DNA of 64,000 bases, from NCBI RefSeq assembly GCF_000766145.1, contig NZ_JNFB01000013.1:1-64000 (forward strand), in the 5' to 3' direction. This document shows, piece after piece, positions 49,609 through 59,570 of the stretch. The stretch's first letter is position 1; the number at the start of each line of letters is the position of its first letter. The position numbers were made by a program, and so were the translations under genes. The notes under the pieces were generated by a model that had not been told where the DNA came from, ran no database searches, and saw only the letters and a program-made list of their open reading frames with translations. This DNA comes from Paenilisteria newyorkensis. GTDB lineage: Bacteria > Bacillota > Bacilli > Lactobacillales > Listeriaceae.

Positions 49609-51537
49609 TTATTTCTCCTTCCCTCTTGTCGTATTTTTGGATACATCATAGACCTTTCGCGCCTCTTGCATTGGCTTCGAATCATACATTTTTTGTGTTG
49701 TATTGGCATAGGCCCCAACCATTTTCTCTCCGACAGACTCCTTATCAGGTTTCCGTCCAGTGAAAGCAGGCGATGCCTCCATGGCTGCTTTCGCACTTGT
49801 TGCCGCTTTTGGCAACGAGGCTTCGTTAAAGGTTGGTGTGACATCCTGCGGTTTTTGACCGTTAAGTTTAGCTGCTGCTTGGCCGCCAGGTTTTGGTGCT
49901 CCAGGTTTCTGCTTCTCTGCTAATTGTTGCGCAGCTTGCTTCTGTTGTTGCTTCGCAGGATTCACTGGAGGCTTGGCTTGTACATTCTGCGTTTGCTTCC
50001 GTGTTGCCGCTCCTGTTGGCTTACTTCCGGATCCAGTGGAAGTACTGCCAGGTCTTGGCGTAATGCCTGCACCCGTTGCGCCACCACCAGATGCACCACT
50101 AGTCGTAGACGGAGGCGAGCCATTAGCGCCTGCTCCTGAAGGACTTTCACTACCAGCGGCTCCCGATGATCCCTGCGCGTTAGCATCCGTCGGCGATGTT
50201 GGCCCTGGAACTCCTCCTGCTCCACTTCCACCAGGTGAACCAGCCCCCTCGGACGCTTTCTTCGCACGTTGTCGTTCCATAAAACCATCCAATGCACCTT
50301 TTCCTGCTGCCCCTGTTTTGAACAAGCCTCCAGCTCCTTTTCTGGTCATATTGAAGGCTGTAGATGCGCCTTTCTTCGCCATATTTGCCGCACCTTTGGT
50401 TGCATCGACGGCTCCGCGTGCACCCATTGTTGCTGCAATAACGGATTGAGACATACTCTTCAAGCCAGCATCAATACCTAATAACTCCTCGATAAAGTTC
50501 GGTCCATCCATGAAATAAATCGAAACAACAAGAATAGCAACTGCCTTCATCACGGCATTTACTTCGGATGTATTGATGAACGCTATGGCTAAATCATAGA
50601 TAAAAAGCAGCGCTATCGCGATGTACAGGACTAAGAAGGTATTTCTGATTTTCATGATAAGCTTTTTATTTCGCTGCCCATCAATATCTGTCATCGCCGT
50701 TGCTGTCGTGAATATCTTCAGGACACCGAGTTCCACCATGAGCTGAATCACTTTCATGATGGTAAAAAACACAACCAGCGCTTTCCCTAAAAGGCCAAAC
50801 AGCATCAAAAACGGATGCCAGGAATAGCGATAATAGGTCTGATCCTCCGTGAAAAAATGAGAACTAGGTTTCACCAGCTCATATTTATTGCCAATCTTCG
50901 TCAGTTTTTTAGCTAAGATTTGCTTCCCATCGTCACTTAAAGGGGAATCATCAAAGAAAAAGCTCCCCATATCCACGCTTTCGGTGATATCCAGCATTTT
51001 AATATCCTGCATTCCCGAAATGTCGTTCATTTTGGTAGGACTGACGGATATCCATCCTTCCTTGTCTATTTGGTACACATCTGTGATATTCGATTGGATA
51101 ATACTAATCGATTGATTTTGACTGGTAGGCAATATCCCTTTTCCTGCGATGACTAACTCTTTCATTTGCGTCATGCCCCAAGGTAGCACAACAAAGAGCG
51201 TGATACCAATGAGTAACGCAGACACCATCTTGGACGGTTCCCCGTTATTGCGCATGATTTGGAAGCCCATGTACACAATAGCGGCACCCGCCAGGGCAAA
51301 AAAGATCGGCATATAAAGCGTTAGAAAATTCTCAATGCCATCACTTTCAAAAAAGCGAAATAGCTTAAATGCTTGATCTAGACCTGTATTTAATGCTTCA
51401 ACGACAACAGCCAGCCCTTTATTTACTGCCCACATGCTGGCACGAAAAATGGCTGACCACCAACTGGTAAGCCCTAGCACATCTGAAAATCGTAGCAAGA
51501 TGTCAATGATTTGTTCATCAGTTAATGGCGTTCTCAC
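49609..51537 (-). CDS. VirB6/TrbL-like polytopic channel protein with Gly/Pro-rich tail
   Basis: This 642-residue protein has six or seven membrane segments between about 60 and 370, and then a long low-complexity tail (about 420-600) rich in G, A, P, S and Q. It lies between VirD4 and PrgI. VirB6/TrbL proteins form the inner-membrane pore. The tail is unusually long and compositionally biased, and its high GC content creates false reading frames on the other strand. Confidence 0.88.
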   Translation of the reverse strand: MRTPLTDEQIIDILLRFSDVLGLTSWWSAIFRASMWAVNKGLAVVVEALNTGLDQAFKLFRFFESDGIENFLTLYMPIFFALAGAAIVYMGFQIMRNNGEPSKMVSALLIGITLFVVLPWGMTQMKELVIAGKGILPTSQNQSISIIQSNITDVYQIDKEGWISVSPTKMNDISGMQDIKMLDITESVDMGSFFFDDSPLSDDGKQILAKKLTKIGNKYELVKPSSHFFTEDQTYYRYSWHPFLMLFGLLGKALVVFFTIMKVIQLMVELGVLKIFTTATAMTDIDGQRNKKLIMKIRNTFLVLYIAIALLFIYDLAIAFINTSEVNAVMKAVAILVVSIYFMDGPNFIEELLGIDAGLKSMSQSVIAATMGARGAVDATKGAANMAKKGASTAFNMTRKGAGGLFKTGAAGKGALDGFMERQRAKKASEGAGSPGGSGAGGVPGPTSPTDANAQGSSGAAGSESPSGAGANGSPPSTTSGASGGGATGAGITPRPGSTSTGSGSKPTGAATRKQTQNVQAKPPVNPAKQQQKQAAQQLAEKQKPGAPKPGGQAAAKLNGQKPQDVTPTFNEASLPKAATSAKAAMEASPAFTGRKPDKESVGEKMVGAYANTTQKMYDSKPMQEARKVYDVSKNTTRGKEK

Positions 51538-53772
51538 CTAAGCACCTTCCTTCAGCAACAGATAATCCACTTGTTCATAGATTTCTAGTCGCTCTGGTGC
51601 TTGTAAAAATACCTTTACTTCTTCTAACGTATCTAAGCTTTGGAAGTAAGCGGTGGTGCTTTCATCGGTATGGTCCAACACCATCGATGAGATAAACCGA
51701 TACTGATCTTCCGTTAAGAAGTCGAGAATTGGCGTTTCCTCATGAAAGACTTCTTCTACTTGCGCCATGTCTATCCCGCTCCTTTCTGTAGCATTTGGTT
51801 GTAACGATTCCGGTGGGCCTACCTCGGATAACGCAATATCCTCTGGTTCCGGTTCCGCCTGTTCTATCGCAATGGGGATCATCAACGACTCTAAGGTTAT
51901 CCCCTGTGTAGTTCCTTCAATTCCTAACTCATCAAACGTGCAAGGATGGTCGAAATAATCCATTAAATATTCATGTCGATGTAACATCGCTGTTCCTTCA
52001 TCCAAATCGGCACGAATCGGAAAGGGCCGCACACGTTTTCCTTTTAAATCTTTCCGCATCTTGGTGCGAATGACCACCCATTCTCCCATCCGTAATAAGC
52101 GTAATTCGGATGGTTTCATCAGTAATCGCTCTTCTTCTTGCTCGCCATAGCTCTTATCTTCACTCATGGGATCTCCGTTTCGATTTGGAGAGATAACACC
52201 AGCTTCCCCGAGTTTTTCGCTGAAGTGTTCCGCATCGTCGAAATCATCCGACATGATGTAAATCTGGTTCCCGCAACTACCTAACATATCGTCTGCATTG
52301 GTTTCTCCGTAGACTTGTTGGAATTTGGCCAAACTTTGAAAGATAAGATGGTAAATCAATCCCCGTTCCAGCCCAACGGCCATGTAGCGGGCAAGATTTT
52401 TGATTTCAGGTACATTTCCCACTTCTTCGTACACATTCTGTACACGGCGTTTTAGCGTACTATTTTTCGAACGTACTGCCAGTTCAGATAACACGGCACT
52501 GGATTGCGATAAAAAGGTAGAGACTAAATCATTCAACGAATCGTCCCAGTCTTTAATAATGACAAAGAGCGCCACAGGGCGCTCTCCTTCCGTTAATTGG
52601 GTGAAATCAAAGTCATTCTTGGCTGTTAGTTTCGCAATCTCATCGGACATGTACTTATTCAGCTCGGCAACCGTTCCTGTGTAAATACCAGAACGCGTCA
52701 CACCTTTTGAAAATTCGATCGTCATGAATTGGCGTCTTGCTGCATTCATGGGTGGTAAACCTTGAAAATAACGATCTAAATCTGTAATACCATCCTCGTC
52801 TGGGTTGGTTGCTAATTCCATAAAAAACATGCCAACGGTGAACAGCGTCACTTTCTCCGGTGTATTGTTTTGATAACATATCTCACAGACCGCCAGTACT
52901 AACGCATTTAGCAACGCAATACTCGCTTTCTGCCACATAGGGTCCTTGGCTTCCGGATTGTCGTAGAAAGAGAACGAAAGCGTCTGAACCAAGGTTTGAG
53001 CTTTGGCGATATCTCCTCTGAAATACGCCTGTTTGACTAACTCAAGCGGATTATAGCCAATACTCAAGTGAGGATCCAGTAGATTCAACACAAACACGTC
53101 AAAGCCGAATTTTTCGAATTCAGCTTTCGTGTTCTTCAGTATGTTTCCTTTGATGTCCAAAATGATGGCCGAGTCTTGAATACTCGCCCGCATGATGTGC
53201 TCCAAAAACGGATAGGTGAACATCTCTGTTTTACCAGATTGTGTCGAGGCATCCACAAACGTATTCGTTTTATTGACATCCATATACACAAAACCATCAT
53301 GGTGCAAAATTGGAATACCAGCTATGCCTTCGTATACCTCATGATTTGTCGGAACCCGTTTGTATTGTGCTTGGATTTCTTCCAATGTGGTCCATCTGGA
53401 CGTACCTTTAATCCCGAGCAAAATATCGCGAAAAGCCATACGTTTATGGTAGATGCTTTTTCCCACAATAACGCTCAAAATAAGATACATCAACACATAG
53501 ATGAGGCGGTACACACCATAGAAATGAAACGTAAACAACCACCTTTTATCGAAGGATGGAAACGGCATCGCTGTTCCGTTTCCTGAAAAATAACCCTGAA
53601 CAAACCCCGAAAACCCACCCGTAAATGCGCCTTTCCCTGCAAGCAACTGGCTTATAAAAGATAGGACGGTATTTAAAGCTAGCGTACAGGCAACAAAAAT
53701 ACAGACGCCATAGGCAATTAAAAAATAAGGGGAAGCAAAGAATGTTTTCCACTGCTTATACTCTTTATACAT
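51538..53772 (-). CDS. virD4: VirD4/TraG-type coupling protein
   Basis: A 744-residue protein with two N-terminal membrane helices (about 14-40 and 85-105), Walker A DASTQSGKTEMF (Lys181) and the TraG/VirD4 C-terminal ATPase motifs (YIMSDDFDDAEHFSE and following). It brings the relaxase-DNA complex to the channel and is the largest P-loop protein here. The stop touches the VirB6-like gene. The last 120 residues are acidic and specific to this plasmid type. Confidence 0.94.
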   Translation of the reverse strand: MYKEYKQWKTFFASPYFLIAYGVCIFVACTLALNTVLSFISQLLAGKGAFTGGFSGFVQGYFSGNGTAMPFPSFDKRWLFTFHFYGVYRLIYVLMYLILSVIVGKSIYHKRMAFRDILLGIKGTSRWTTLEEIQAQYKRVPTNHEVYEGIAGIPILHHDGFVYMDVNKTNTFVDASTQSGKTEMFTYPFLEHIMRASIQDSAIILDIKGNILKNTKAEFEKFGFDVFVLNLLDPHLSIGYNPLELVKQAYFRGDIAKAQTLVQTLSFSFYDNPEAKDPMWQKASIALLNALVLAVCEICYQNNTPEKVTLFTVGMFFMELATNPDEDGITDLDRYFQGLPPMNAARRQFMTIEFSKGVTRSGIYTGTVAELNKYMSDEIAKLTAKNDFDFTQLTEGERPVALFVIIKDWDDSLNDLVSTFLSQSSAVLSELAVRSKNSTLKRRVQNVYEEVGNVPEIKNLARYMAVGLERGLIYHLIFQSLAKFQQVYGETNADDMLGSCGNQIYIMSDDFDDAEHFSEKLGEAGVISPNRNGDPMSEDKSYGEQEEERLLMKPSELRLLRMGEWVVIRTKMRKDLKGKRVRPFPIRADLDEGTAMLHRHEYLMDYFDHPCTFDELGIEGTTQGITLESLMIPIAIEQAEPEPEDIALSEVGPPESLQPNATERSGIDMAQVEEVFHEETPILDFLTEDQYRFISSMVLDHTDESTTAYFQSLDTLEEVKVFLQAPERLEIYEQVDYLLLKEGA

Positions 53773-53783
53773 GGATGCTCTCC

Positions 53784-55079
53784 TTACCGCTCCATCTCAT
53801 AGGAATGATCCTTTTGATTCGCTTGTTTTTTTCGAACCGATTGGATCACCACAGGGGTCTCTTCTTTGAGCTGTAGCTGTCTATTTTCATTTCGTAAAAA
53901 GGAAGCTTGTGCTTCTGCGTCTTGGGAGGATAGTTGTTCCCCCAATTGCCTCGTTATGTGTTCCAACCGCTCTTTTGGCACAAGGCTTTCTGTTTGCTGC
54001 GACATTTTGGCCATCGCGTCTAATCGCAAATCTAAGGAGTCATAGGGCGTATGCAAATGATCGTATTGGGTAAGTAACGGTGTGGCCACATCATATTTCC
54101 CAGCTTGCAGCCCTTCTATTTTCCTTTGGTACTCCTGTATTACTGTGTCTCGATTCATCCCTAACCACTTCTCCTTTTCCTGTTCAATCACTTGATTAAT
54201 CGATGTTGTGATTTCTTTTACCGTTTGCTGCACGCCACGGAGTAGATGGTCTCGCATCTTTAAATCGCTCGTCCAATGTTTGAGATACGCCAAGGAATAT
54301 TCGCTTGTATCAATCCCGTAAACGCTACAAACGCTATACGCGGTTAGTTCCGCTTGAAATTCTTTTTCGGGTGCACTAAGCGTCGTTTTTTCATGCAAAA
54401 TAGCATGCCCCACTTCGTGAATGAGCGTTTTGCAATTTTGAATATCGGAATTTCGTGGATTGAGCAAGATCGCTCGTTCCTTTATAAAGTATTTTCCTTT
54501 GACGACGCCGTAACTTTGCTTCCATGCCTCTCTTGAAAAGCCGACCCCTCGCGCGTCCATCACATGTCGAACGCCTTGCTCGACAATCGATGTCAGGGGA
54601 TGCGAACCATCCAACCACTTATTAGGAAAAATAGCAGGTAAATCATCGGCACGTGCCGTGGTCTGGGAAATATCAAAAATAGGCAGCGGACGAAAACCCA
54701 TCGGGCGTTTATCCGTTGCCAGCTCTCCCTTTTTAATCGCCGCTTTTTCCTGCGGTGTTGCATCTTTTACAAATTGCCAGTTTCCCTTAGCATCACGAAA
54801 GATATCGGCTGTAATCGGCTGTAAAATGCGTATGACAGCATTTTCTCCACGTCGGATAGGGAAACCCAACTTTTGAAAAAACTTAAACGTACCCACCGCC
54901 TGCGCGCCTTTAAATTGCGCTTGAATGAGCGCAGCATTCCCGTAACTATATTGCGGGAACTGCGCCATAAATGCTAAATATTCTTTCATCGCTTGGGGAT
55001 CTGCTAGGTAGCCATCAATCTGTGCGTCTAATTTTGTGATTAATCGGTCCGTCTGTTCTTTATTCGTTTCTTTAGTCAA
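53784..55079 (-). CDS. ArdC-like antirestriction protein with HEVGH metallopeptidase motif
   Basis: A 431-residue protein with an ArdC N-terminal-like domain (YSYGNAALIQAQF then VGTFKFFQKLGFPIRRGENA) and a zinc metallopeptidase-like HEVGH (221-225). ArdC proteins bind single-stranded DNA and protect incoming plasmids from restriction. The start is a TTG at 55079, inside the end of the previous gene, with GGAGGGGG at the right distance. The C-terminal 150 residues are helical and unrecognised. Its presence beside a PARIS-like system is notable, since PARIS responds to antirestriction proteins. Confidence 0.85.
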   Translation of the reverse strand: MTKETNKEQTDRLITKLDAQIDGYLADPQAMKEYLAFMAQFPQYSYGNAALIQAQFKGAQAVGTFKFFQKLGFPIRRGENAVIRILQPITADIFRDAKGNWQFVKDATPQEKAAIKKGELATDKRPMGFRPLPIFDISQTTARADDLPAIFPNKWLDGSHPLTSIVEQGVRHVMDARGVGFSREAWKQSYGVVKGKYFIKERAILLNPRNSDIQNCKTLIHEVGHAILHEKTTLSAPEKEFQAELTAYSVCSVYGIDTSEYSLAYLKHWTSDLKMRDHLLRGVQQTVKEITTSINQVIEQEKEKWLGMNRDTVIQEYQRKIEGLQAGKYDVATPLLTQYDHLHTPYDSLDLRLDAMAKMSQQTESLVPKERLEHITRQLGEQLSSQDAEAQASFLRNENRQLQLKEETPVVIQSVRKKQANQKDHSYEMER

Positions 55080-55290
55080 TAAAAGCCCCCTCCTTCGCAA
55101 ACAAAACCAGTTCCTTCTTTTCTGGATCAAATGGCAGATACGCTCCTATTTCAATAAATAGATGCAACGTTTCCCAAGCCATTGGTCGTAGCTCTTTCGC
55201 TGAAACGTCGATGATAAATGTGCGACCATCCACGTGCTCGATATGAATCTCTGGTTCTTCAATCTTCGTAATCACAACATACTCATACAT
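55072..55290 (-). CDS. Hypothetical small protein upstream of ardC-like gene
   Basis: A 72-residue acidic protein, probably a small beta-sheet fold (YEYVVITKIEEPEIHIEHVD). AGAGAGGAG precedes the ATG. Its stop overlaps the TTG start of the ArdC-like gene, so the two are coupled. Function unknown. Confidence 0.7.
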   Translation of the reverse strand: MYEYVVITKIEEPEIHIEHVDGRTFIIDVSAKELRPMAWETLHLFIEIGAYLPFDPEKKELVLFAKEGAFID

Positions 55291-55317
55291 ACGCTTACTC
55301 CTCTCTTAAGGCGTAGG

Positions 55318-55343
55318 AAAAAAGCATATGCGCTAACATATGC
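55318..55343 (-). terminator. Terminator within the transfer operon
   Basis: Minus-strand GCATATG, 6-base loop, CATATGC and six T lie after the gene at 55358. Partial termination here would lower expression of the downstream channel genes. Confidence 0.7.
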
Positions 55344-55357
55344 CTTTTCCAATTTAC

Positions 55358-56386
55358 CTATGCTCGTTCCAATCCCATGTCTTTCGAAGCACTGGGTGCG
55401 CGCGATGCTTCATTCTCTTTAGCGCTTGGCCGAACAATAGAAACGCCAATCGTATACGGGTTTAGCAGATGTTTCTCTTTGCTATAATCGATTCGGAATG
55501 GTTCGTTAAAAACAATTGATTGCCCATTTGTTAATTCCTTTCCAGAATCAATCAATTGCTTAAAATGCTCCTGCTCTTTCTCAACACGTTCAAGCCCAAT
55601 AAACTTTGCTTCTCGCATAATCATATACGGGTTTTCTAAACCCGGATTCATTGCTTGAAATTGTTGTTCAATGGTTGTCATGCTTCGAGACTCTTTCCAA
55701 CCTAAATCAGAAAACATCTGTGTATTATTTTGATATTTACTTTTCGCATACGCCATCGACATTTCCTCACAGAGTTGATAATTTTTTTCTCGTAGTTCTG
55801 GGTTGTCACTACCTATTTCATCTGCAAGATATCCTAATGATTCCTGCATCATTTCCGCCCCATACCGGAAGCTTTTACCTCCACTCGACGTGTTTAAAAT
55901 ATTGATTTCCAACTGCCTTATCTTGTTCCCGCTTTGAACGATATCATCTTGCTGAATGCTTGTTTCCACTTCTGAAAAAGAGCGTTCCAAAGAATAATCC
56001 GTCAACCGGATGATTGTATCCGCATCATATAATGCTTGTTCTCTAGGCGCGAAGCGATAATCAATATCTGGCAGCGGTTCACTAAGTCTATATTCTATAT
56101 ACTCCAGACGCTCTTGATTTCTTTCCATACTCTCCTGTAATCTTCGAAGCGTCGGCCGACGAAAAATCCTATTCAACCCTTGATTGAGTTCTTCATAAGA
56201 TGCTTCTTCTTGTTCTAACGCAGATGCCACTTTGAGCTGATAAAGCGAGTTTAATTCCTGAAATCGATCTGCGGTTCGTAATTGATACGAGTGTCCTTTC
56301 GCATCATTTTGTGTCAACGAGAAACACGTCTCTCTACTTATTGGCGTAACAGTTATCGTTCTTGATACGGTTTCCATAATGGCCAT
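55358..56386 (-). CDS. Hypothetical transfer-operon protein
   Basis: A 342-residue, soluble, charged and mainly helical protein with GGGGGAAG before the ATG. It lacks signal or membrane segments and no family was recognised. It stands between the Ig-domain protein and the ArdC-like gene and is followed by a terminator. Confidence 0.7.
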   Translation of the reverse strand: MAIMETVSRTITVTPISRETCFSLTQNDAKGHSYQLRTADRFQELNSLYQLKVASALEQEEASYEELNQGLNRIFRRPTLRRLQESMERNQERLEYIEYRLSEPLPDIDYRFAPREQALYDADTIIRLTDYSLERSFSEVETSIQQDDIVQSGNKIRQLEINILNTSSGGKSFRYGAEMMQESLGYLADEIGSDNPELREKNYQLCEEMSMAYAKSKYQNNTQMFSDLGWKESRSMTTIEQQFQAMNPGLENPYMIMREAKFIGLERVEKEQEHFKQLIDSGKELTNGQSIVFNEPFRIDYSKEKHLLNPYTIGVSIVRPSAKENEASRAPSASKDMGLERA

Positions 56387-56407
56387 ATTTCTTCCCCCTC
56401 AATCCTT

Positions 56408-57733
56408 TTATTGGTGTTCTACACCTTCTGAAGCCGCTATAACTGTTATTTCAACAGTTATTTGCGCTTGGTTCCCTTGACTATCACTAACGGTGTATGT
56501 CACGAGATAGACACCTTCTGTTGTCATATCTACAGCAGATGCATCCACAGCCAATTGTGCTGTTATATCGCCATCTTCCACATCCAAAGCCGTCACATCT
56601 TGTAGCCAATCCGGTGTTTCTCCAATAGTAACGGTGCGATTCTGCGCTGTGATCACAGGAGCCTCATTGACAGCTTCTTGCACGGTTACATGAATGGTAA
56701 TCCAACCACTCGATTTCCCATGGCTATCGATAACACGATAACTTACTTCATACACGCCAGGTATCTCTGGGTCCACATCGTTTTTCATGACTTCTACTTT
56801 ATCTGTGACATCTCCATCTTCCGTATCGCTGGCTGTCACACCCATTAGTGGATCAAAAACATCCCCAACCGTAATCGTTTGATCTTCTACCTGAATTTCT
56901 GGTGCATCATTGATGATCGTTATCGTAATCGTTTTCTGCCCTTTGCCTTGTTGGCTATCCACGACTTCATACGTCACATGGTAGATGCCTTCTTTTGTTG
57001 TATCTACATCACTAAATACCACCGTCATTCGGCTTGTTAGATCCCCGTCTTCTGGATCTGTTGCCGTCACACCCACGAAAGGCTCAAAGTTCTCGCCAAC
57101 ATGTAAGGTGCGATCTTGTGCTTCTATCATTGGTTGCTGGTTCACAACAATTGGCGGGTCCGGAATCACTGGCGGATCCACTGGTTTTTCAGGTAAGACC
57201 GGTTCTTCAGGTAACGCTGGAACATCTGGCTCCTCCGGAATAGTAGGTACTACCGGCGTTACTGGCTCTTCAGGCGTCACTGGTTTTTCCGGTAACACGA
57301 TAGGCGCTTCTGGTTGACTTGGTATGTTGACTGTCGGTGTCACAAGCGTCGAATGTGGGGTTTCTTTTATTGTTGGTACTGGTACAGATTTTTCTTCTGG
57401 GACAAGCGCTAATTGTTTCCACGTGTCCGCTACGGGGGAATTCGCTACCGCTGGGACATCCATTGCTAGATGACCCGTTGTTTTTTCTTCTACACGTGCA
57501 AAAATAGAACCAATCGTTGCCGGCTTTTTAGGATCCGCTGCCTTCGTTGGTCCTTTTGGCTTCGTCGCTTTTTCCCCATCTTGCACCACCACTTGCTTTG
57601 GCTCCACTTTCTTTGCATCTTCCTGATTTCCTACGGAAGCATAAATCCCTCCAGCAGCTAATAATATTGCAATGGATGCTACAACTGCATAGGGTATATA
57701 CTTCTTCTTAAATGGCTTCTTTTCTTTTTCCAT
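56408..57733 (-). CDS. Membrane-anchored protein with three DUF5011 Ig-like domains
   Basis: A 441-residue protein with a membrane helix at about 12-34, a spacer rich in P, V and E (about 135-210) and three repeats of about 75 residues, each with the DUF5011 pattern (TVTIGETPDWLQDVTALDVE with DGDIT, then a GVYLVTYTVSDSQGN-like end). These domains project from the cell wall in Listeria and related genera. The ATG at 57733 overlaps the preceding gene by 26 bp. Within a transfer operon it may act in mating contact. Confidence 0.88.
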   Translation of the reverse strand: MEKEKKPFKKKYIPYAVVASIAILLAAGGIYASVGNQEDAKKVEPKQVVVQDGEKATKPKGPTKAADPKKPATIGSIFARVEEKTTGHLAMDVPAVANSPVADTWKQLALVPEEKSVPVPTIKETPHSTLVTPTVNIPSQPEAPIVLPEKPVTPEEPVTPVVPTIPEEPDVPALPEEPVLPEKPVDPPVIPDPPIVVNQQPMIEAQDRTLHVGENFEPFVGVTATDPEDGDLTSRMTVVFSDVDTTKEGIYHVTYEVVDSQQGKGQKTITITIINDAPEIQVEDQTITVGDVFDPLMGVTASDTEDGDVTDKVEVMKNDVDPEIPGVYEVSYRVIDSHGKSSGWITIHVTVQEAVNEAPVITAQNRTVTIGETPDWLQDVTALDVEDGDITAQLAVDASAVDMTTEGVYLVTYTVSDSQGNQAQITVEITVIAASEGVEHQ

Positions 57734-58922
57734 TGGTCTCCACCTCAACCTTTCCTTGTTTGTAGTTATTTAAGTGAGCTTCCAGCGCCTGCTTTTTCTC
57801 TTGCAGCGCTCGTTTCATGGCAGCAGATAAATCTGCTCTTTTTAATAACTGATTCGTTTCAGCTAGCGTTGTTTTAGTTCCTTGATAATCAACAATGTAT
57901 GCCTTTAGATCCGCATCATCCGCATATAGATTTAGCATCTCTGCTTGATCCAACTTGCCTTGGGTTAAGTAGGCGAAGCCAATAAAGGCGTACTCGGTTT
58001 TTGTATAGATAGCGTCCTTATCCTGCTCGTAGGCTTGAATAACGGCGATATAATCCTTTTCAAAGAAGCTAATAGCCACACGCAATCCAACGCTTGGCGC
58101 GTATGCCAAGACGCCTTTTAGTCCAGCAACATTCGCATCTTCTACAAAAGCCTGTATCACATCACCCCAGCGTTTTGGGTACCATTTGTCCACACCGGCT
58201 AAATCTTCTTTCGCAATCAATTGTGCTAGGTCTGGCTTCGATGGTCCTTCTGCTTGCGCATTCTCTTGTTGTTGTGGCCACAAACTGAAAGCTGCTATAC
58301 CAATAGCAATGACGACGAAAAGACACAAGAAAGCAAGTCGATAGCTTTTCTTGTGCCACTGTATCGGTATCCGTCTTTTTGACCGTTGCTTTTTCACTTT
58401 CTTTACCGGCTTTTCTTCGACAGGCTTATCCAGCAACGGTTCTGGTTCCTCCGTTGGTGGTGGGGGAACGACATCTTCCGCTACCTCCCTAGAAACCTCC
58501 AAAGGTGTAGGCGCCTCTATTGCTACTTCCACTGGCGCCGGTCTTTCTATCTCTTCTTGTTCTAAATGGGGCTCTACTGCTTCCATTGGTGCAAGAAAAG
58601 CTTGTTCTAATCGCTGGAGTAGTTGCTTTTTATCTGCTTCTGCCACATCCGTAAACACGTCGTGTAGCGTTTGATTGACAAGTAGAAGGATGTTCATTGT
58701 ATAGCCTTCTCCTAGTGTCACGGCATCCCGAAAAAGCACGGTTTCCCCGTCTTGTATCACATACTCCAGTTTGATTTGTTTGGCTTGTGCTTGTGCCATC
58801 GCATCGGCTTGTTCCAGACGTTCGTTACAGCTGATAAAAGGATACGCGTGATCCACTTCGAGTACGGATCGCAATAGTTTCCGATATTTCTTATCTACTT
58901 GAAAATAAACCTGAAGCACCAT
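57708..58922 (-). CDS. EssB-like (YukC-like) membrane protein of the transfer operon
   Basis: A 404-residue protein: an N-terminal globular domain (1-120), a P/E-rich linker, one membrane helix (about 195-215) and an outer helical domain with FFEKDYIAVIQAYEQDKDAI and LTQGKLDQAEMLNLYAD, similar in layout to EssB/YukC pseudokinase proteins of type VII secretion. The resemblance is in architecture and short motifs only. It may be a scaffold of the transfer complex. Confidence 0.65.
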   Translation of the reverse strand: MVLQVYFQVDKKYRKLLRSVLEVDHAYPFISCNERLEQADAMAQAQAKQIKLEYVIQDGETVLFRDAVTLGEGYTMNILLLVNQTLHDVFTDVAEADKKQLLQRLEQAFLAPMEAVEPHLEQEEIERPAPVEVAIEAPTPLEVSREVAEDVVPPPPTEEPEPLLDKPVEEKPVKKVKKQRSKRRIPIQWHKKSYRLAFLCLFVVIAIGIAAFSLWPQQQENAQAEGPSKPDLAQLIAKEDLAGVDKWYPKRWGDVIQAFVEDANVAGLKGVLAYAPSVGLRVAISFFEKDYIAVIQAYEQDKDAIYTKTEYAFIGFAYLTQGKLDQAEMLNLYADDADLKAYIVDYQGTKTTLAETNQLLKRADLSAAMKRALQEKKQALEAHLNNYKQGKVEVETNGKRKEAI

Positions 58923-58934
58923 GCATTCCTCCTT

Positions 58935-59162
58935 TTATGCGCCTATCGTATTCTTTACAATCTGTACGCCGACTTCCGCTAAGATGACCACGCAAAGACC
59001 AATCACGACGTTTTTCATGCCGTCCTTTGCTTCTTCTACTTTTTGTTGATTCTTCCGCATGTAAGCAATACCGTACAAGGACAGTTTAAGCGCAGCATAG
59101 GCCCCGCCCGCTGTTTGTACTAAACGCATTCCGCCAACAATCAATGCGACTACTTTGTCCAT
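58935..59162 (-). CDS. VirB2/TrbC-like small membrane protein
   Basis: A 75-residue protein with two hydrophobic segments (about 5-32 and 50-72) separated by a basic loop (YMRKNQQKVEEAK), the layout of VirB2/TrbC pilin-like subunits in Gram-positive systems. It overlaps the stop of the gene upstream by 13 bp. Position near the start of the channel genes supports the call. Confidence 0.75.
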   Translation of the reverse strand: MDKVVALIVGGMRLVQTAGGAYAALKLSLYGIAYMRKNQQKVEEAKDGMKNVVIGLCVVILAEVGVQIVKNTIGA

Positions 59163-59440
59163 TCCCTTCGCTCCCCTTCATTATTTGATGGATCCAGCTT
59201 TTCCTGAATCGGTTTCTTTGTGTCTGTCATCGTTTGTTTTAATTTCTCCTGTAAGGCTTTAATCTTTTCTAAATGTGGTTTGTGACTCTCTTGGACGCCG
59301 TGCTTCTCTAAGTTTTCGACGATGATTTCATGCATGGCATCTTCCTTGTCTAGCCCTTCCGATTCAAAGTATAACTGCAATAATTTTCGTTTCTTATCCC
59401 GTTCTGCCTTGGTGTATCTTACCTGTGTTTCTCCACTCAT
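59150..59440 (-). CDS. Hypothetical small transfer protein
   Basis: A 96-residue charged, helical cytoplasmic protein (SGETQVRYTKAERDKKRKLL start). The ATG at 59440 follows GAAAGGAGG; an in-frame upstream extension has no ribosome site. It is coupled to the VirB2-like gene and could act as a chaperone or regulator. Confidence 0.7.
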   Translation of the reverse strand: MSGETQVRYTKAERDKKRKLLQLYFESEGLDKEDAMHEIIVENLEKHGVQESHKPHLEKIKALQEKLKQTMTDTKKPIQEKLDPSNNEGERREWTK

Positions 59441-59570
59441 GAGAAACCTCCTTTCCTTTGTAACCGCAAAAAAACACATGACAATTGCATGCGTTCGATC
59501 TCTTTCTTATCCTTGTCTAGCCATCTCTACATTGGAATCTCCTCCTCTCCGCCGTATGTTGCTGTCATGT

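Noticed and set aside
49973..50449. Long plus-strand frame rich in P, A and S
   Set aside because: It mirrors the Gly/Pro/Ala-rich tail of the VirB6-like gene on the minus strand; no ribosome site and only low-complexity sequence.
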